From contig DOVP01000171.1 of the NCBI GenBank assembly GCA_003520025.1, forward strand, positions 1-9,511: a stretch of DNA of 9,511 nucleotides, read 5' to 3'. The position numbers were made by a program, and so were the translations under genes. The DNA comes from Phycisphaerales bacterium (GTDB taxonomy: Bacteria; Planctomycetota; Phycisphaerae; Phycisphaerales; SM1A02). The stretch's first letter is position 1. The number at the start of each line of letters is the position of its first letter. Below the pieces are notes generated by a model. The model was not told the DNA's origin. It did not search any database and saw only the letters and a list, made by a program, of their open reading frames with translations. Below, one piece after another: positions 1 to 7,091 of this stretch.

Positions 1-3
1 GGC

Positions 4-35
4 AGCGGAGGGGGTCGGGTACCGGGGCCTGACTC
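4..35 (+). repeat. Dispersed REP-like repeat, copy 1 (upstream of nuoD)
   Basis: Positions 4-27 match 9223-9246 at 22 of 24 bases. The core is GGGGTC, three variable bases, TACCG, one variable base, GG. It is followed by a C-rich stretch (CTCCC at 31-35) that could pair with the G-run. A 24-base near-match between two non-coding stretches about 9.2 kb apart is unlikely by chance, so I read it as a dispersed intergenic repeat. Its function is unknown. Confidence 0.5.
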
Positions 36-96
36 CCGAGCGGCTGAGCAGCAGAGAGGGCTGGTGAGCAACTCCAACTTCCGGCCCCCGCACCTT

Positions 97-102
97 TATA
101 CT
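97..102 (+). promoter_or_regulatory. Putative -10 element of nuoD (TATACT)
   Basis: TATACT matches five of six positions of the bacterial -10 consensus and is followed by G. It lies 10 nt before the nuoD ATG, so transcription would begin within a few bases of the start codon. No convincing -35 hexamer lies at the expected distance. No Shine-Dalgarno sequence precedes the ATG, which fits a leaderless or near-leaderless transcript. This is inference from sequence only. Confidence 0.45.
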
Positions 103-112
103 GCCCGGTTCC

Positions 113-1402
113 ATGCCCTACACGCTTACACCCGCAGCCCCTTGGGACGTCGACGTCGATGATGTGGACTACCTCAAGAACCGCCCCGAAGCCGGTGATC
201 GATGGGTATTGAACTTCGGACCGCAGCACCCTGCAACGCATACGACTCTGCGAGTGGTGCTCGAACTCGATGGCGAGCGGGTGGTGCGGGTGACACCGCA
301 TATCGGGTATCTGCACAGCGGCTTCGAGAAACTCGGCGAGCACCAGAGTTGGAATCAGTTCGTCTGCGTTGCCAGTCGCACGGACTATGTCGGTCCGATC
401 TGTAATGACATCATCTGGCACAACGCCGTTGAGAAACTCTTCGATATCGAACTGACACCCCGGTGCAAGGTGCTTCGCACCATTCTGATGGAACTCGGCC
501 GCATTCAGGGACACCTCCTCTGCGTCGGCGCCGCTGCGCTCGACCTCGGTGCCTTCACCGGCTTCCTCTACGGCTTCAACGAACGCGAGTTCATCTACGA
601 CATCATCGACTTTCTGACCGGACAGCGGTTCCACCCGGACTACACCCGCGTCGGGGGGGTCGTTCGAGACATCCCGGATGAGGACATCTTCAAGAAGATG
701 ATCCACCACTTCCTCGATGTTCGCCTGCCCAAGGCCATCACCGATATCGAGACGCTGCTGAACCGCAACCGAATCTTCATCGATCGCGTCAAAGGCGTAG
801 GCATATTGACAGCCGAAGAGGCCACAAATTGGTCGCTCACCGGTCCACTCGCTCGCGCATCGGGCGTGGCCCGCGACCTCCGCAAGGACGACCCCAACCT
901 CTGCTACGCGGACAACTGGGACGGCGATGGTGCCGACGCTGTTGAGTTCGATGTTCCGATCGCCCAAGATGGCGACTGCCTGTGCCGCTATCTGGTGCGA
1001 CTTGAGGAAATGAAGCAGTCATCTCGCATCATCAAGCAACTGATCGACCACATCCCCGCTGGCCCCATCAACGTCGACCCGGAAGGCAAGGCGGTTCTTC
1101 CTCGCAAGTCCGATGTGTACGGCTCGATCGAGGGAACCATCCAGCAGTTTGAACTCATCATGTCAAACCGAGGTCTCGAGGCTCCGATCGGCGAGGTATA
1201 CGCCGCGATGGAAGCGCCAAATGGCGAATACGGCTTCTTCATCGTGTCAGGTGGCGGCCGAACACCATGGCGAGTCAGCGTTCGAGCACCCTCGTTCATC
1301 AACTACCAGACGTTTGCGCGTATGCTTGAGGGACACCAACTGGCCGACTTCGTCGCCATCTTGGGTTCGATCAATGTCATCGCGGCCGAGTTGGACCGCT
1401 AG
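113..1402 (+). CDS. nuoD: NADH-quinone oxidoreductase subunit D (complex I 49-kDa subunit)
   Basis: NuoD is a peripheral-arm subunit of respiratory complex I. With NuoB and the membrane arm it forms the quinone-binding pocket where electrons from NADH reach quinone. The 429-residue length is normal for a stand-alone NuoD. Visible family motifs are NFGPQHPATHTTLR near residues 34-47 (the His of the quinone-site loop), PHIGYLHSGFEKL at 62-74, the DY pair at 91-92 (probable quinone-site Tyr), ELGRIQGHLL at 127-136, and APIGEVYAAME near the C-terminus followed by an RVSVRAPSF-type segment. The ATG at 113 is the first start after an in-frame TGA at 65-67, and homology begins soon after it. It has no Shine-Dalgarno sequence. 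nuoE follows after 10 nt, with its ribosome-binding site overlapping this gene's stop. It is not fused to NuoC as it is in E. coli, and nuoC is not seen in the 112 bases upstream. Confidence 0.96.
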   Translation: MPYTLTPAAPWDVDVDDVDYLKNRPEAGDRWVLNFGPQHPATHTTLRVVLELDGERVVRVTPHIGYLHSGFEKLGEHQSWNQFVCVASRTDYVGPICNDIIWHNAVEKLFDIELTPRCKVLRTILMELGRIQGHLLCVGAAALDLGAFTGFLYGFNEREFIYDIIDFLTGQRFHPDYTRVGGVVRDIPDEDIFKKMIHHFLDVRLPKAITDIETLLNRNRIFIDRVKGVGILTAEEATNWSLTGPLARASGVARDLRKDDPNLCYADNWDGDGADAVEFDVPIAQDGDCLCRYLVRLEEMKQSSRIIKQLIDHIPAGPINVDPEGKAVLPRKSDVYGSIEGTIQQFELIMSNRGLEAPIGEVYAAMEAPNGEYGFFIVSGGGRTPWRVSVRAPSFINYQTFARMLEGHQLADFVAILGSINVIAAELDR

Positions 1403-1406
1403 GAGG
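1401..1406 (+). promoter_or_regulatory. Ribosome-binding site of nuoE (AGGAGG)
   Basis: This is a perfect Shine-Dalgarno sequence that overlaps the nuoD TAG stop (1400-1402) and is spaced 6 nt from the nuoE ATG. It selects 1413 over the much longer open frame upstream. Confidence 0.85.
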
Positions 1407-1412
1407 ACAACG

Positions 1413-1940
1413 ATGGCCTGGACCGTCAAACCATCTGCAACCATGGAAATCCCGCGTCGCAGCGAGCCGTACCTGGGCGAAGAGATGCTTGCCGAGTACC
1501 GCAATGACATTCTTCCCAAGTACGAAACGCTCCACGGCGCGCTCATGCCGATTCTGCACGATGTGCAGCGTCGCTACGGCTGGATTCCCGGACAGGCGAT
1601 GGAGGAAATCGCAGCCTTCCTTGAACTTGAGCCTTCACAGGTGCTTGACACAGCCACCTTTTATGAGGAATACCACACGCACCCGGTTGGCAAGCACATC
1701 ATCGCCATCTGCCAATCGATCGCGTGCGAAGCCTGTGGCCATCAAGCCATTCTTGACCATATCCGTAATCGTCTCGGTATCGAGCCGCATGAGACAACTG
1801 AAGATGGGAAGTTCACACTGATGGCGCTCGAGTGCATCGGCTCGTGCGACACGGCCCCAACCGCTCTGGTCAACGATGATCGCTATGACGACCTGACCAT
1901 CTCGGCCATCGATCAAGTCATCGATCGGCTCTCAACGTGA
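1413..1940 (+). CDS. nuoE: NADH-quinone oxidoreductase subunit E (24-kDa [2Fe-2S] subunit)
   Basis: NuoE is a thioredoxin-fold ferredoxin subunit of the NADH dehydrogenase module. It carries the off-pathway [2Fe-2S] cluster N1a and sits against NuoF. The protein is 175 residues, typical for the family. Cluster ligands appear as C100-x4-C105 and C141-x3-C145. The N-terminal helical region carries the usual GWIPG...ATFYEEY signature (residues 56-87). An AGGAGG ribosome-binding site at 1401-1406, overlapping the nuoD stop, lies 6 nt before the ATG and fixes the start. The frame is open further upstream, but that part lies inside nuoD and has no family similarity. The TGA stop overlaps the ATG of the next small ORF by one base (TGATG). 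Confidence 0.95.
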   Translation: MAWTVKPSATMEIPRRSEPYLGEEMLAEYRNDILPKYETLHGALMPILHDVQRRYGWIPGQAMEEIAAFLELEPSQVLDTATFYEEYHTHPVGKHIIAICQSIACEACGHQAILDHIRNRLGIEPHETTEDGKFTLMALECIGSCDTAPTALVNDDRYDDLTISAIDQVIDRLST

Positions 1941-2152
1941 TGGCCGCCAAACGCAAACCACTGATGCGATGTCTCGGCGAATTTGCCGGACACATCATCA
2001 AGGGCGTCCGCACGCCCGCCGAAGAAGACACGCGGCAGGAAGTTTCCCGCACTGTCGAAGAGCGGACCGAAGACGGTGTCACGCTTCGCCGCACCACCAT
2101 CGACGAGATCGAATTGCCCACCACGAGGAAAGATGACGATGTTTCTGACTGA
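1940..2152 (+). CDS. Unrecognised 70-residue protein between nuoE and nuoF
   Basis: I do not recognise this protein. The ATG at 1940 overlaps the nuoE TGA by one base, and the ORF's own TGA lies 14 bases inside nuoF, so it fills the otherwise unexplained ~200-nt gap between the two subunit genes. There is no clear Shine-Dalgarno sequence; translation would be coupled to nuoE. A GTG at 1937 is an alternative start. The product has a basic N-terminus (MAAKRKPLMRCLGEF), a short possibly amphipathic stretch at about residues 9-23, and a strongly charged remainder rich in Glu, Asp, Arg and Thr, including LRRTTIDEIELP at 49-60. It has no signal peptide, no membrane span, and only one Cys. Codons mostly end in C or G, as in the flanking genes. 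It could be a lineage-specific accessory or assembly factor of complex I, or a chance open frame in a spacer. The function is unknown. Confidence 0.6.
   Translation: MAAKRKPLMRCLGEFAGHIIKGVRTPAEEDTRQEVSRTVEERTEDGVTLRRTTIDEIELPTTRKDDDVSD
2125..2129 (+). promoter_or_regulatory. Ribosome-binding site of nuoF (GAGGA)
   Basis: GAGGA lies inside the end of the small ORF, 9 nt before the ATG at 2139 and 3 nt before the ATG at 2133. The spacing favours 2139. It argues against the longer in-frame start at 1983. Confidence 0.6.
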
Positions 2153-3491
2153 ACCGGTGCTGACCAAACGCATCCCGACCTGGCCGTGGGGCAACCCTGC
2201 TGAGCGGGTGCGGATCACGGGCGAGCAGTACATCAAGACCGGCGGATACGAGGCGCTGCGGCAGGCCATTTCGATGGACCCGAGCGATGTCATCCAGGCC
2301 GTCAAGGAAGCACAGTTGCGCGGCCGCGGCGGGGCTGGCTTTCCCGCAGGTGTCAAGTGGGGCTTCCTGCCCGAGCCCGACGGCGGAAGGCGATATCTGG
2401 CCGTCAACTGCGACGAAGCCGAGCCGGGCACCTTCAAAGACCGACTGCTCGTTGACTTTGACCCACACATGATTCTCGAAGGTGTTGCGATCGCATGCTG
2501 GGCATGCCGACTGGACACGGCCTACTTCTTTCTCCGCGGTGAGTATCGCCAGCAAGCCGTCACCATGCGGAAGGCCATTGAAGAGGCCTATGAACTGGGC
2601 ATCTTCGGGCCGCAGGGTCTGCTCAAAGGCGAGGTGAACTTCTCGGTCGACTGTCACCTGCACCGAAGTGCCGGTGCCTACATCTGCGGCGAAGAAACCG
2701 CCTTGCTCGAGGCCATCGAAGGCAAACGTGGCTGGCCGCGCATCAAGCCGCCTTTCCCGGCAATCAAGGGGCTCTTTGGCCGCCCCACGATCGTCAACAA
2801 CGTCGAAACGCTCGCGGCTGTGCCAGACATCATCCAACGCGGCGCAGACTGGTATACCAGCCTCGGCGTCGAGTCGACCATCGGACAGCCCGCCTCATAC
2901 GGCACCAAACTGGTCGGCGTCTCCGGGCATGTCAACCGAACCGGCGTGTACGAGGTCGGCCTCGGCACGTCGATTCAGAACATCATCGAAAGCGATGACT
3001 ACTGCCAAGGCATGAAGGGTGGACGTGCCTACAAAGCCTGCATCCCCGGCGGCGTAAGCATGGGTGTACTCGACGGCAGTGAGTTCGGCGCCGAACTCGA
3101 CTTCGACATCGGCCACAAGTACGGCATCATGGGCCTCGGTACGGCCTGTCCGATCATGTTCGACGAAGGCACAGACATGGTGATGGTGGCCCGCAACATC
3201 GCCCGCTTCTTCAAGAACGAGTCCTGTGGTCAATGCACACCCTGCCGCGAGGGCTCGCAGTGGGTCTACAAACTGCTCCTCAAGATTGAACGCGGCGAGG
3301 CGCGGCCAGGAGATCTCGATCTGCTGACCGAAGTGGCGGGTTCGATGGGCTCCATGCCCGGCACCACGATCTGTGGACTCGCCGATGGGACCAGTTGGTC
3401 CACCCGAACCATCGTCGAAAAATTTCGACCAGATTTCGAGGCCCGGATCCGCTCTACAGCGGCCACCGCCGTGGCAGGAGCCCCATCCTGA
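2139..3491 (+). CDS. nuoF: NADH-quinone oxidoreductase subunit F (51-kDa NADH/FMN subunit)
   Basis: NuoF binds NADH and FMN and carries the [4Fe-4S] cluster N3. It accepts the hydride from NADH and passes electrons into complex I. The protein is 450 residues from this start, close to the family norm. Visible motifs are the glycine-rich NADH/FMN loop RGRGGAGFPAGVKW at 61-74, NCDEAEPGTFKDR at 90-102, GAYICGEETALLEAIEG at 179-195, and the cluster ligands C363-x2-C366-x2-C369 in ESCGQCTPCREG plus C412 in TTICGLADG. The start is placed at 2139 from the GAGGA spacing; ATG 2133 is equally in frame and adds two residues. The open frame back to 1983 is a Pro/Ser/Lys-rich stretch antiphase to the small ORF and looks non-coding. 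nuoG, the usual next gene, does not follow. The cluster ends here, with 108 nt before ybeY. Confidence 0.96.
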   Translation: MFLTEPVLTKRIPTWPWGNPAERVRITGEQYIKTGGYEALRQAISMDPSDVIQAVKEAQLRGRGGAGFPAGVKWGFLPEPDGGRRYLAVNCDEAEPGTFKDRLLVDFDPHMILEGVAIACWACRLDTAYFFLRGEYRQQAVTMRKAIEEAYELGIFGPQGLLKGEVNFSVDCHLHRSAGAYICGEETALLEAIEGKRGWPRIKPPFPAIKGLFGRPTIVNNVETLAAVPDIIQRGADWYTSLGVESTIGQPASYGTKLVGVSGHVNRTGVYEVGLGTSIQNIIESDDYCQGMKGGRAYKACIPGGVSMGVLDGSEFGAELDFDIGHKYGIMGLGTACPIMFDEGTDMVMVARNIARFFKNESCGQCTPCREGSQWVYKLLLKIERGEARPGDLDLLTEVAGSMGSMPGTTICGLADGTSWSTRTIVEKFRPDFEARIRSTAATAVAGAPS

Positions 3492-3523
3492 CCTTTGAGG
3501 TGGCCCACACCCGCCCGGCAAGG

Positions 3524-3529
3524 TAGGCT
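3524..3529 (+). promoter_or_regulatory. Possible -10 element upstream of ybeY (TAGGCT)
   Basis: TAGGCT followed by G lies in the 108-nt gap between nuoF and ybeY and resembles the TANN(C/A)TG boxes before other genes here. It matches four of six -10 positions and has no clear -35 element. It would give a leader of about 64 nt. The rest of the gap shows a GAGGAG at 3552-3557 with no start codon at a useful distance, and no hairpin with a T-run. Confidence 0.3.
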
Positions 3530-3599
3530 GAGCGATCGTCTAGAACATATCGAGGAGACGCAGCGAGGCCCCTTCCAGCCCGCCGCACGGAACACACCG

Positions 3600-4163
3600 A
3601 TGAATACCCCCTGTAGTTCGCAGCCCATACGAGGATGCGACGACCAAGACGAGCCTGGCTCGTCGGCCGAGGGCGACGTCCCCCCTGAACGGACGCCTCG
3701 CCCCGCACCAGAACCCACCGGCCTGACCATTTGCTCGAGCCTTCTCGGCAAGCGCCGCATTGCTGCGCTGACCGAGCACGTCGAGAAAATCCTGCCGCTG
3801 CTGCCACGCGGCATGGCGCGAGTCGATATCAGCGTCATCAATGACGCGGCCATGATCGACCTGCACACGCGGTGGCACGGTCTTGACACATCCACCGATG
3901 TCATCACCTTCGAAGCATCCACAGAGGGGCCGATCGATGTGGATATCGCAATCTGCCTGGATGAGGCTGACCGCGCTGCCCAAGCCCACTGCCATTCGGC
4001 TGATGATGAGTTGCTGTTGTACGTCGTACACGGCCTGCTGCACTGCTGTGGATTCGACGATCACGATGAAACAACTGCTGCTGCCATGCACGCCGAAGAA
4101 GATCGCCTGCTCGCCGTGATCGGACACGCGCGGGTGTACATGTCGGAAGAGCGAAAACCATGA
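3600..4163 (+). CDS. ybeY: Endoribonuclease YbeY (rRNA maturation factor)
   Basis: YbeY is a metal-dependent endoribonuclease needed for 16S rRNA 3'-end maturation and ribosome quality control in the cytoplasm. The core begins near residue 42 and includes LHTRWHGLDTSTDVITFE at 88-105 (family: LN..YR..D.PTDVLSF), DVDIAICLDEA at 113-123 (family: GDI.I....A) and the metal site HGLLHCCGFDD at 144-154. H144 and H148 are the first two ligands. The third ligand position is D154 with a His right after it, as in the GYDD subgroup of the family rather than the GYDH form. The first ~40 residues are Pro/Asp/Glu-rich and probably disordered, so the protein is longer (187 residues) than compact YbeY proteins. 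The start is uncertain: ATG 3600 lacks a good Shine-Dalgarno sequence, and a TTG at 3495 would add 35 residues. The stop overlaps the next gene by four bases (ATGA). Confidence 0.9.
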   Translation: MNTPCSSQPIRGCDDQDEPGSSAEGDVPPERTPRPAPEPTGLTICSSLLGKRRIAALTEHVEKILPLLPRGMARVDISVINDAAMIDLHTRWHGLDTSTDVITFEASTEGPIDVDIAICLDEADRAAQAHCHSADDELLLYVVHGLLHCCGFDDHDETTAAAMHAEEDRLLAVIGHARVYMSEERKP

Positions 4164-5428
4164 TTACGTTCCTCGCATTGATTGCGTTGTTCCTCGCATC
4201 ATGGTGTACAGCCTTGGAGCGTGCTCTTCGCAACGGGCCACGATCCGAACTGACTGCACATCTGGAAAAGACCGGACGCAACTCGCTGCGCGTACATCTG
4301 GACGCCCGCATCGAGGGCGCTGCGGATGTGATGGCGCTGCTGGCCTGCTGCCTCCAAGTGATCTTTCTCGCGGTCTGGGTCACGGCTTTGGCTGGATGGA
4401 GCCCCTCGGCTGTCTCGGACTGGGGAGGGCGGATGTTCGCGGCGGGCATTTCGGCAGCCCCGATACTCTGGCTGGGCAGTTCCATCATCGCGCCGGCAAT
4501 CGCGCGCTGGGCCGGTGGTAGCCTGCTGCAAGGATGCCTCTGGATCATCCGCATTGCCGCCTTCGTCTCACCACTGCTCATATGGGTGTCGGCCTTCGTC
4601 AACGAGGTGGTCAAGCGACTGAGTGGAGCGACTCTCCAGCAGAACGGCCGGTCCGGCGAAGCGGAGGCCGAACTGCTTCGCAGTATCGAAGCCAAGCAGC
4701 GTGAAGGTGAGCTGGCCGAGGGAGCCAAGACGCTGATCGAAAATGTCTTTGACTTCACGACAACCGACGTTGGTGAGGTCATGACGCCCCGCACCGACAT
4801 CGAAGGTATCGAAATAACGAATGACCTCAATGTCATCCGCGCGTTCATCCTGAGCGCAGGACATTCTCGCATACCAGTCTTCGAAGAAGACCTCGATCAC
4901 ATCGCGGGCATTCTGTACGTCAAGGATCTCATCCCTTTCCTTGGCGAAGATGCCTCGAAGTTTCAACTCCGCCCCCTGCTCCGCCGGCCCATCGTCATCC
5001 CAGAAACCAAACCGGTCGCCGATCTGCTCGCTGATTTTCAACAAGCCGAAGTACACATGGCCATTGTTGTTGATGAGTACGGTGGTACGGCCGGGCTCGC
5101 CACGATCGAAGATGTGCTGGAAGAGATTGTCGGTGAGATCTACGACGAGCATGAGGGTGACGACGACGAGGATGAGCCCGTCTTGCACGCGGTCGGCGAG
5201 GACGTATGGGAAGTGGACGGCCGCTTCCACATCGATGACTTCAATGAAATCGTAGATTCCGAGTTGCCAGAGGACGACGAGTACGACACCGTCGGCGGTT
5301 GGTTTACCGCCCGAATCGGCCATGTCCCGGCGGTCGGCGAATCATTCTGCGAAGAACAACTCGACTTTCAGGTGCTGGAGGCCGAGCCGACGCGGGTCAT
5401 TAAGTTGCGAGTTCGCCGCGCCGACTAG
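4160..5428 (+). CDS. CorC/HlyC family protein: membrane (CNNM-like) domain, two CBS domains, CorC_HlyC domain
   Basis: The predicted inner-membrane protein has 422 residues. Hydrophobic spans lie at about 1-17, 55-80, 92-117 and 122-150. They are followed by a linker and a CBS pair (about 200-330) with MTPRTDIEGI at 208-217, HSRIPVFEE at 235-243 and VVDEYGGTAGL at 303-313. An acidic stretch (about 329-339) and a C-terminal CorC_HlyC domain with DTVGGW at 376-381 come next. The CBS pair in this family binds adenine nucleotides; relatives are linked to Mg2+/Co2+ transport. Oddly, the membrane part lacks the usual SG.E.A and E..PK-type motifs: the first helix reads ASWCTALERAL and the later one SSIIAPAIARW. 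Ion transport is therefore doubtful and a sensor role is possible. The start is supported by GGAAGAG at 4145-4151, 8 nt upstream, and by the ATGA overlap with ybeY. Pairing with ybeY mirrors E. coli ybeY-ybeX. Confidence 0.88.
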   Translation: MITFLALIALFLASWCTALERALRNGPRSELTAHLEKTGRNSLRVHLDARIEGAADVMALLACCLQVIFLAVWVTALAGWSPSAVSDWGGRMFAAGISAAPILWLGSSIIAPAIARWAGGSLLQGCLWIIRIAAFVSPLLIWVSAFVNEVVKRLSGATLQQNGRSGEAEAELLRSIEAKQREGELAEGAKTLIENVFDFTTTDVGEVMTPRTDIEGIEITNDLNVIRAFILSAGHSRIPVFEEDLDHIAGILYVKDLIPFLGEDASKFQLRPLLRRPIVIPETKPVADLLADFQQAEVHMAIVVDEYGGTAGLATIEDVLEEIVGEIYDEHEGDDDEDEPVLHAVGEDVWEVDGRFHIDDFNEIVDSELPEDDEYDTVGGWFTARIGHVPAVGESFCEEQLDFQVLEAEPTRVIKLRVRRAD

Positions 5429-5435
5429 CAAGCGG

Positions 5436-5441
5436 TATCCT
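5436..5441 (+). promoter_or_regulatory. Putative -10 element of the carboxylase gene (TATCCT)
   Basis: TATCCT followed by G lies in the 23-nt gap after the CorC-like gene, 10 nt before the ATG at 5452. This is the same geometry as the box before nuoD. No Shine-Dalgarno sequence precedes the ATG and no good -35 element is seen. A short or absent 5' leader would follow. Confidence 0.4.
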
Positions 5442-5451
5442 GAACACCCCG

Positions 5452-7089
5452 ATGACAACCCCACCCTGCGAACTCCGCGCCGCGACCGATGAGTATCTGA
5501 GCAACGCCGCCGACATCCGGCTCGGTGGAGGTGAGCGTGGTATCGCCAGGCAGCATCGTCATGGTCGATTGACCGCGCGGGAGCGCATCGAACACCTAAT
5601 CGATCCGGGGGGCCACAACTTCGAGTGCGGCCTCTTCGCCGCGTGGGGCATGTACGAGCAGTATGGCGGCGCACCCGGAGCTGGTGTTGTCACAACCATC
5701 GCCCCAGTCGGTGGCCGCCTGTGCATGATCGTCGCCAATGATGCCACGGTGAAAGCGGGCGCTTTCTTCCCGATGACCTGCAAAAAGATCATCCGTGCTC
5801 AGATGATCGCTCTTCGCGGTCACCTGCCACTGATTTATCTGGTTGATTCCGCCGGTGTCTTTCTTCCACTTCAGGAGGACGTCTTCCCCGACACCGATGA
5901 CTTCGGACGCGTATTTCGCAACAACGCCGTTATTTCGGCCGCAGGTGTCCCGCAGATCGCCGCGATCATGGGCAATTGCGTCGCCGGCGGCGGCTACCTG
6001 CCGGTGCTCTCGGATGTCATCCTGATGACGGAGGGCAGCGGCCTGTACCTCGCCGGCCCAGCACTGGTCAAGGCGGCCATTGGTCAGGATGTAGACAACG
6101 AGGAACTCGGCGGGGCCGAAATGCACGCCGCGATCTCGGGTACGGTCGATTACCGCGAACCCGATGACGAATCCTGCCTGAAGCGGCTGCGTGACCTCAT
6201 GCTCGCTGACATGAAGACGCCGCCGATGCAGGATGCGCCCATCGAGGCGGCGCCGCCAGCGGCCGAACCTGATGCCGTGTACGACGTATTCTCAGCCGAT
6301 CCGCGGCAGCAATATGACGTGGTGGAGTTGCTCCAGAGCATCGTGGATGAGCATTCATGGAACGAATACCGTTCCGAGTTCGGCGCCTCCATCGTCTGTG
6401 GGTATGCCCGCGTCAATGGGTGGCCGTGCGGAATCGTGGCGAATCAGCGAAAACTCACCGATCGCGTCATGCCTGGTGGGAAAGACGGGCCCGCTCGCGC
6501 GATGAACATGCCGGCGGTGGTCTACGTCGAGAGCGCCGATAAAGCGGCGCGATTCATCATGGACTGCAATCAAAAGCACATTCCAATCATCTTCATGCAC
6601 GACACGACTGGCTTCATGGTCGGCCGAGACAGTGAGCAGGCTGGCATCATCCGAAGCGGCGCCAAGATGGTGAACGCCATGAGCAACAGCATTGTGCCGA
6701 AGATCAGTCTCATCACGGGCGGCTCCTACGGCGCTGGCAACTATGCGATGTGCGGTCGGGCCTTTGATCCCTTCCTGACGCTCGCGTGGCCGAGCAGCCG
6801 GTGCGCCGTCATGAGTGCCAAGAGCGCGGCTGGCACCCTGCTTCAGATCGATCTGGCCGCCCGCAAACGTGCTGGCGAAGAAGTCGATGAAGAAGAGCGA
6901 AAGCAACTTCTGGAAGCAATCACCGCGTCCTACAACGAGCAGCAGGACATCCGCTACGGGGCCGCTCGCGAGTGGGTGGACCGCATCATCGAGCCGCACC
7001 GCACCCGCGAAGAACTCGCCGCAGCCCTGCAGATCGCCTCGACCTTCCCGATCGAGGGTGAGTACCGCACCGGTGTGCTGCAGACCTGA
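5452..7089 (+). CDS. Acyl-CoA carboxylase carboxyltransferase (beta) subunit, methylcrotonyl-CoA carboxylase-like
   Basis: This subunit transfers a carboxyl group from carboxybiotin to an acyl-CoA. It is a cytoplasmic protein of 545 residues with two crotonase-fold halves, a normal length. The N-half shows RLTARERIEHLIDPG at 39-53, GGAPGAGVV at 72-80, ANDATVKAGAFFPMT at 95-109 and FLPLQEDVFPDTDDFGR at 137-153. The last is characteristic of the methylcrotonyl/geranyl-CoA branch rather than propionyl-CoA carboxylase. Oxyanion-hole glycines appear as AGGGY at 178-182 and GGSYGAGNYAMCG at 423-435. GFMVGRD at 387-393 and the GVLQT end are also family-like. A Pro/Ala-rich linker at about 260-275 joins the halves. 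Substrate is not certain from sequence; leucine breakdown is one possibility. The biotin-carboxylase/BCCP partner is not in this window. The next gene, an SDR, starts 2 nt after the stop and probably shares the transcript. Confidence 0.92.
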   Translation: MTTPPCELRAATDEYLSNAADIRLGGGERGIARQHRHGRLTARERIEHLIDPGGHNFECGLFAAWGMYEQYGGAPGAGVVTTIAPVGGRLCMIVANDATVKAGAFFPMTCKKIIRAQMIALRGHLPLIYLVDSAGVFLPLQEDVFPDTDDFGRVFRNNAVISAAGVPQIAAIMGNCVAGGGYLPVLSDVILMTEGSGLYLAGPALVKAAIGQDVDNEELGGAEMHAAISGTVDYREPDDESCLKRLRDLMLADMKTPPMQDAPIEAAPPAAEPDAVYDVFSADPRQQYDVVELLQSIVDEHSWNEYRSEFGASIVCGYARVNGWPCGIVANQRKLTDRVMPGGKDGPARAMNMPAVVYVESADKAARFIMDCNQKHIPIIFMHDTTGFMVGRDSEQAGIIRSGAKMVNAMSNSIVPKISLITGGSYGAGNYAMCGRAFDPFLTLAWPSSRCAVMSAKSAAGTLLQIDLAARKRAGEEVDEEERKQLLEAITASYNEQQDIRYGAAREWVDRIIEPHRTREELAAALQIASTFPIEGEYRTGVLQT

Positions 7090-7091
7090 CG

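Noticed and set aside
2..67. C-terminal end of an upstream gene (for example nuoC) in the frame ending at TGA 65-67
   Set aside because: The peptide does not resemble a NuoC end and the stretch contains the dispersed repeat. An unknown gene end remains possible.
1113..1412. N-terminal extension of NuoE back into nuoD
   Set aside because: The stretch lies wholly inside nuoD in another frame, and AGGAGG at 1401-1406 marks ATG 1413 as the start.
1983..2138. N-terminal extension of NuoF from an in-frame start at 1983
   Set aside because: The extra 52 residues are Pro/Ser/Lys-rich without family similarity, the small ORF occupies another frame of the same stretch, and GAGGA at 2125-2129 points to 2139 (or 2133).
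3388..3401. Hairpin GGACCAGTTGGTCC as a terminator
   Set aside because: It lies inside the nuoF coding region near the conserved C-terminal part, has a two-base loop, and is not followed by a T-run.
3495..3599. TTG start for YbeY giving 35 more residues
   Set aside because: It has no ribosome-binding site, it lies 3 nt after the nuoF stop, and the added sequence is not YbeY-like. It cannot be fully excluded because ATG 3600 also lacks a good site.
3904..4872. 322-codon open frame on the minus strand
   Set aside because: It is antisense to ybeY and the CorC-like gene, both supported by family motifs. The product is Arg/Ser/Ala-rich, as expected for a shadow frame in GC-rich DNA.
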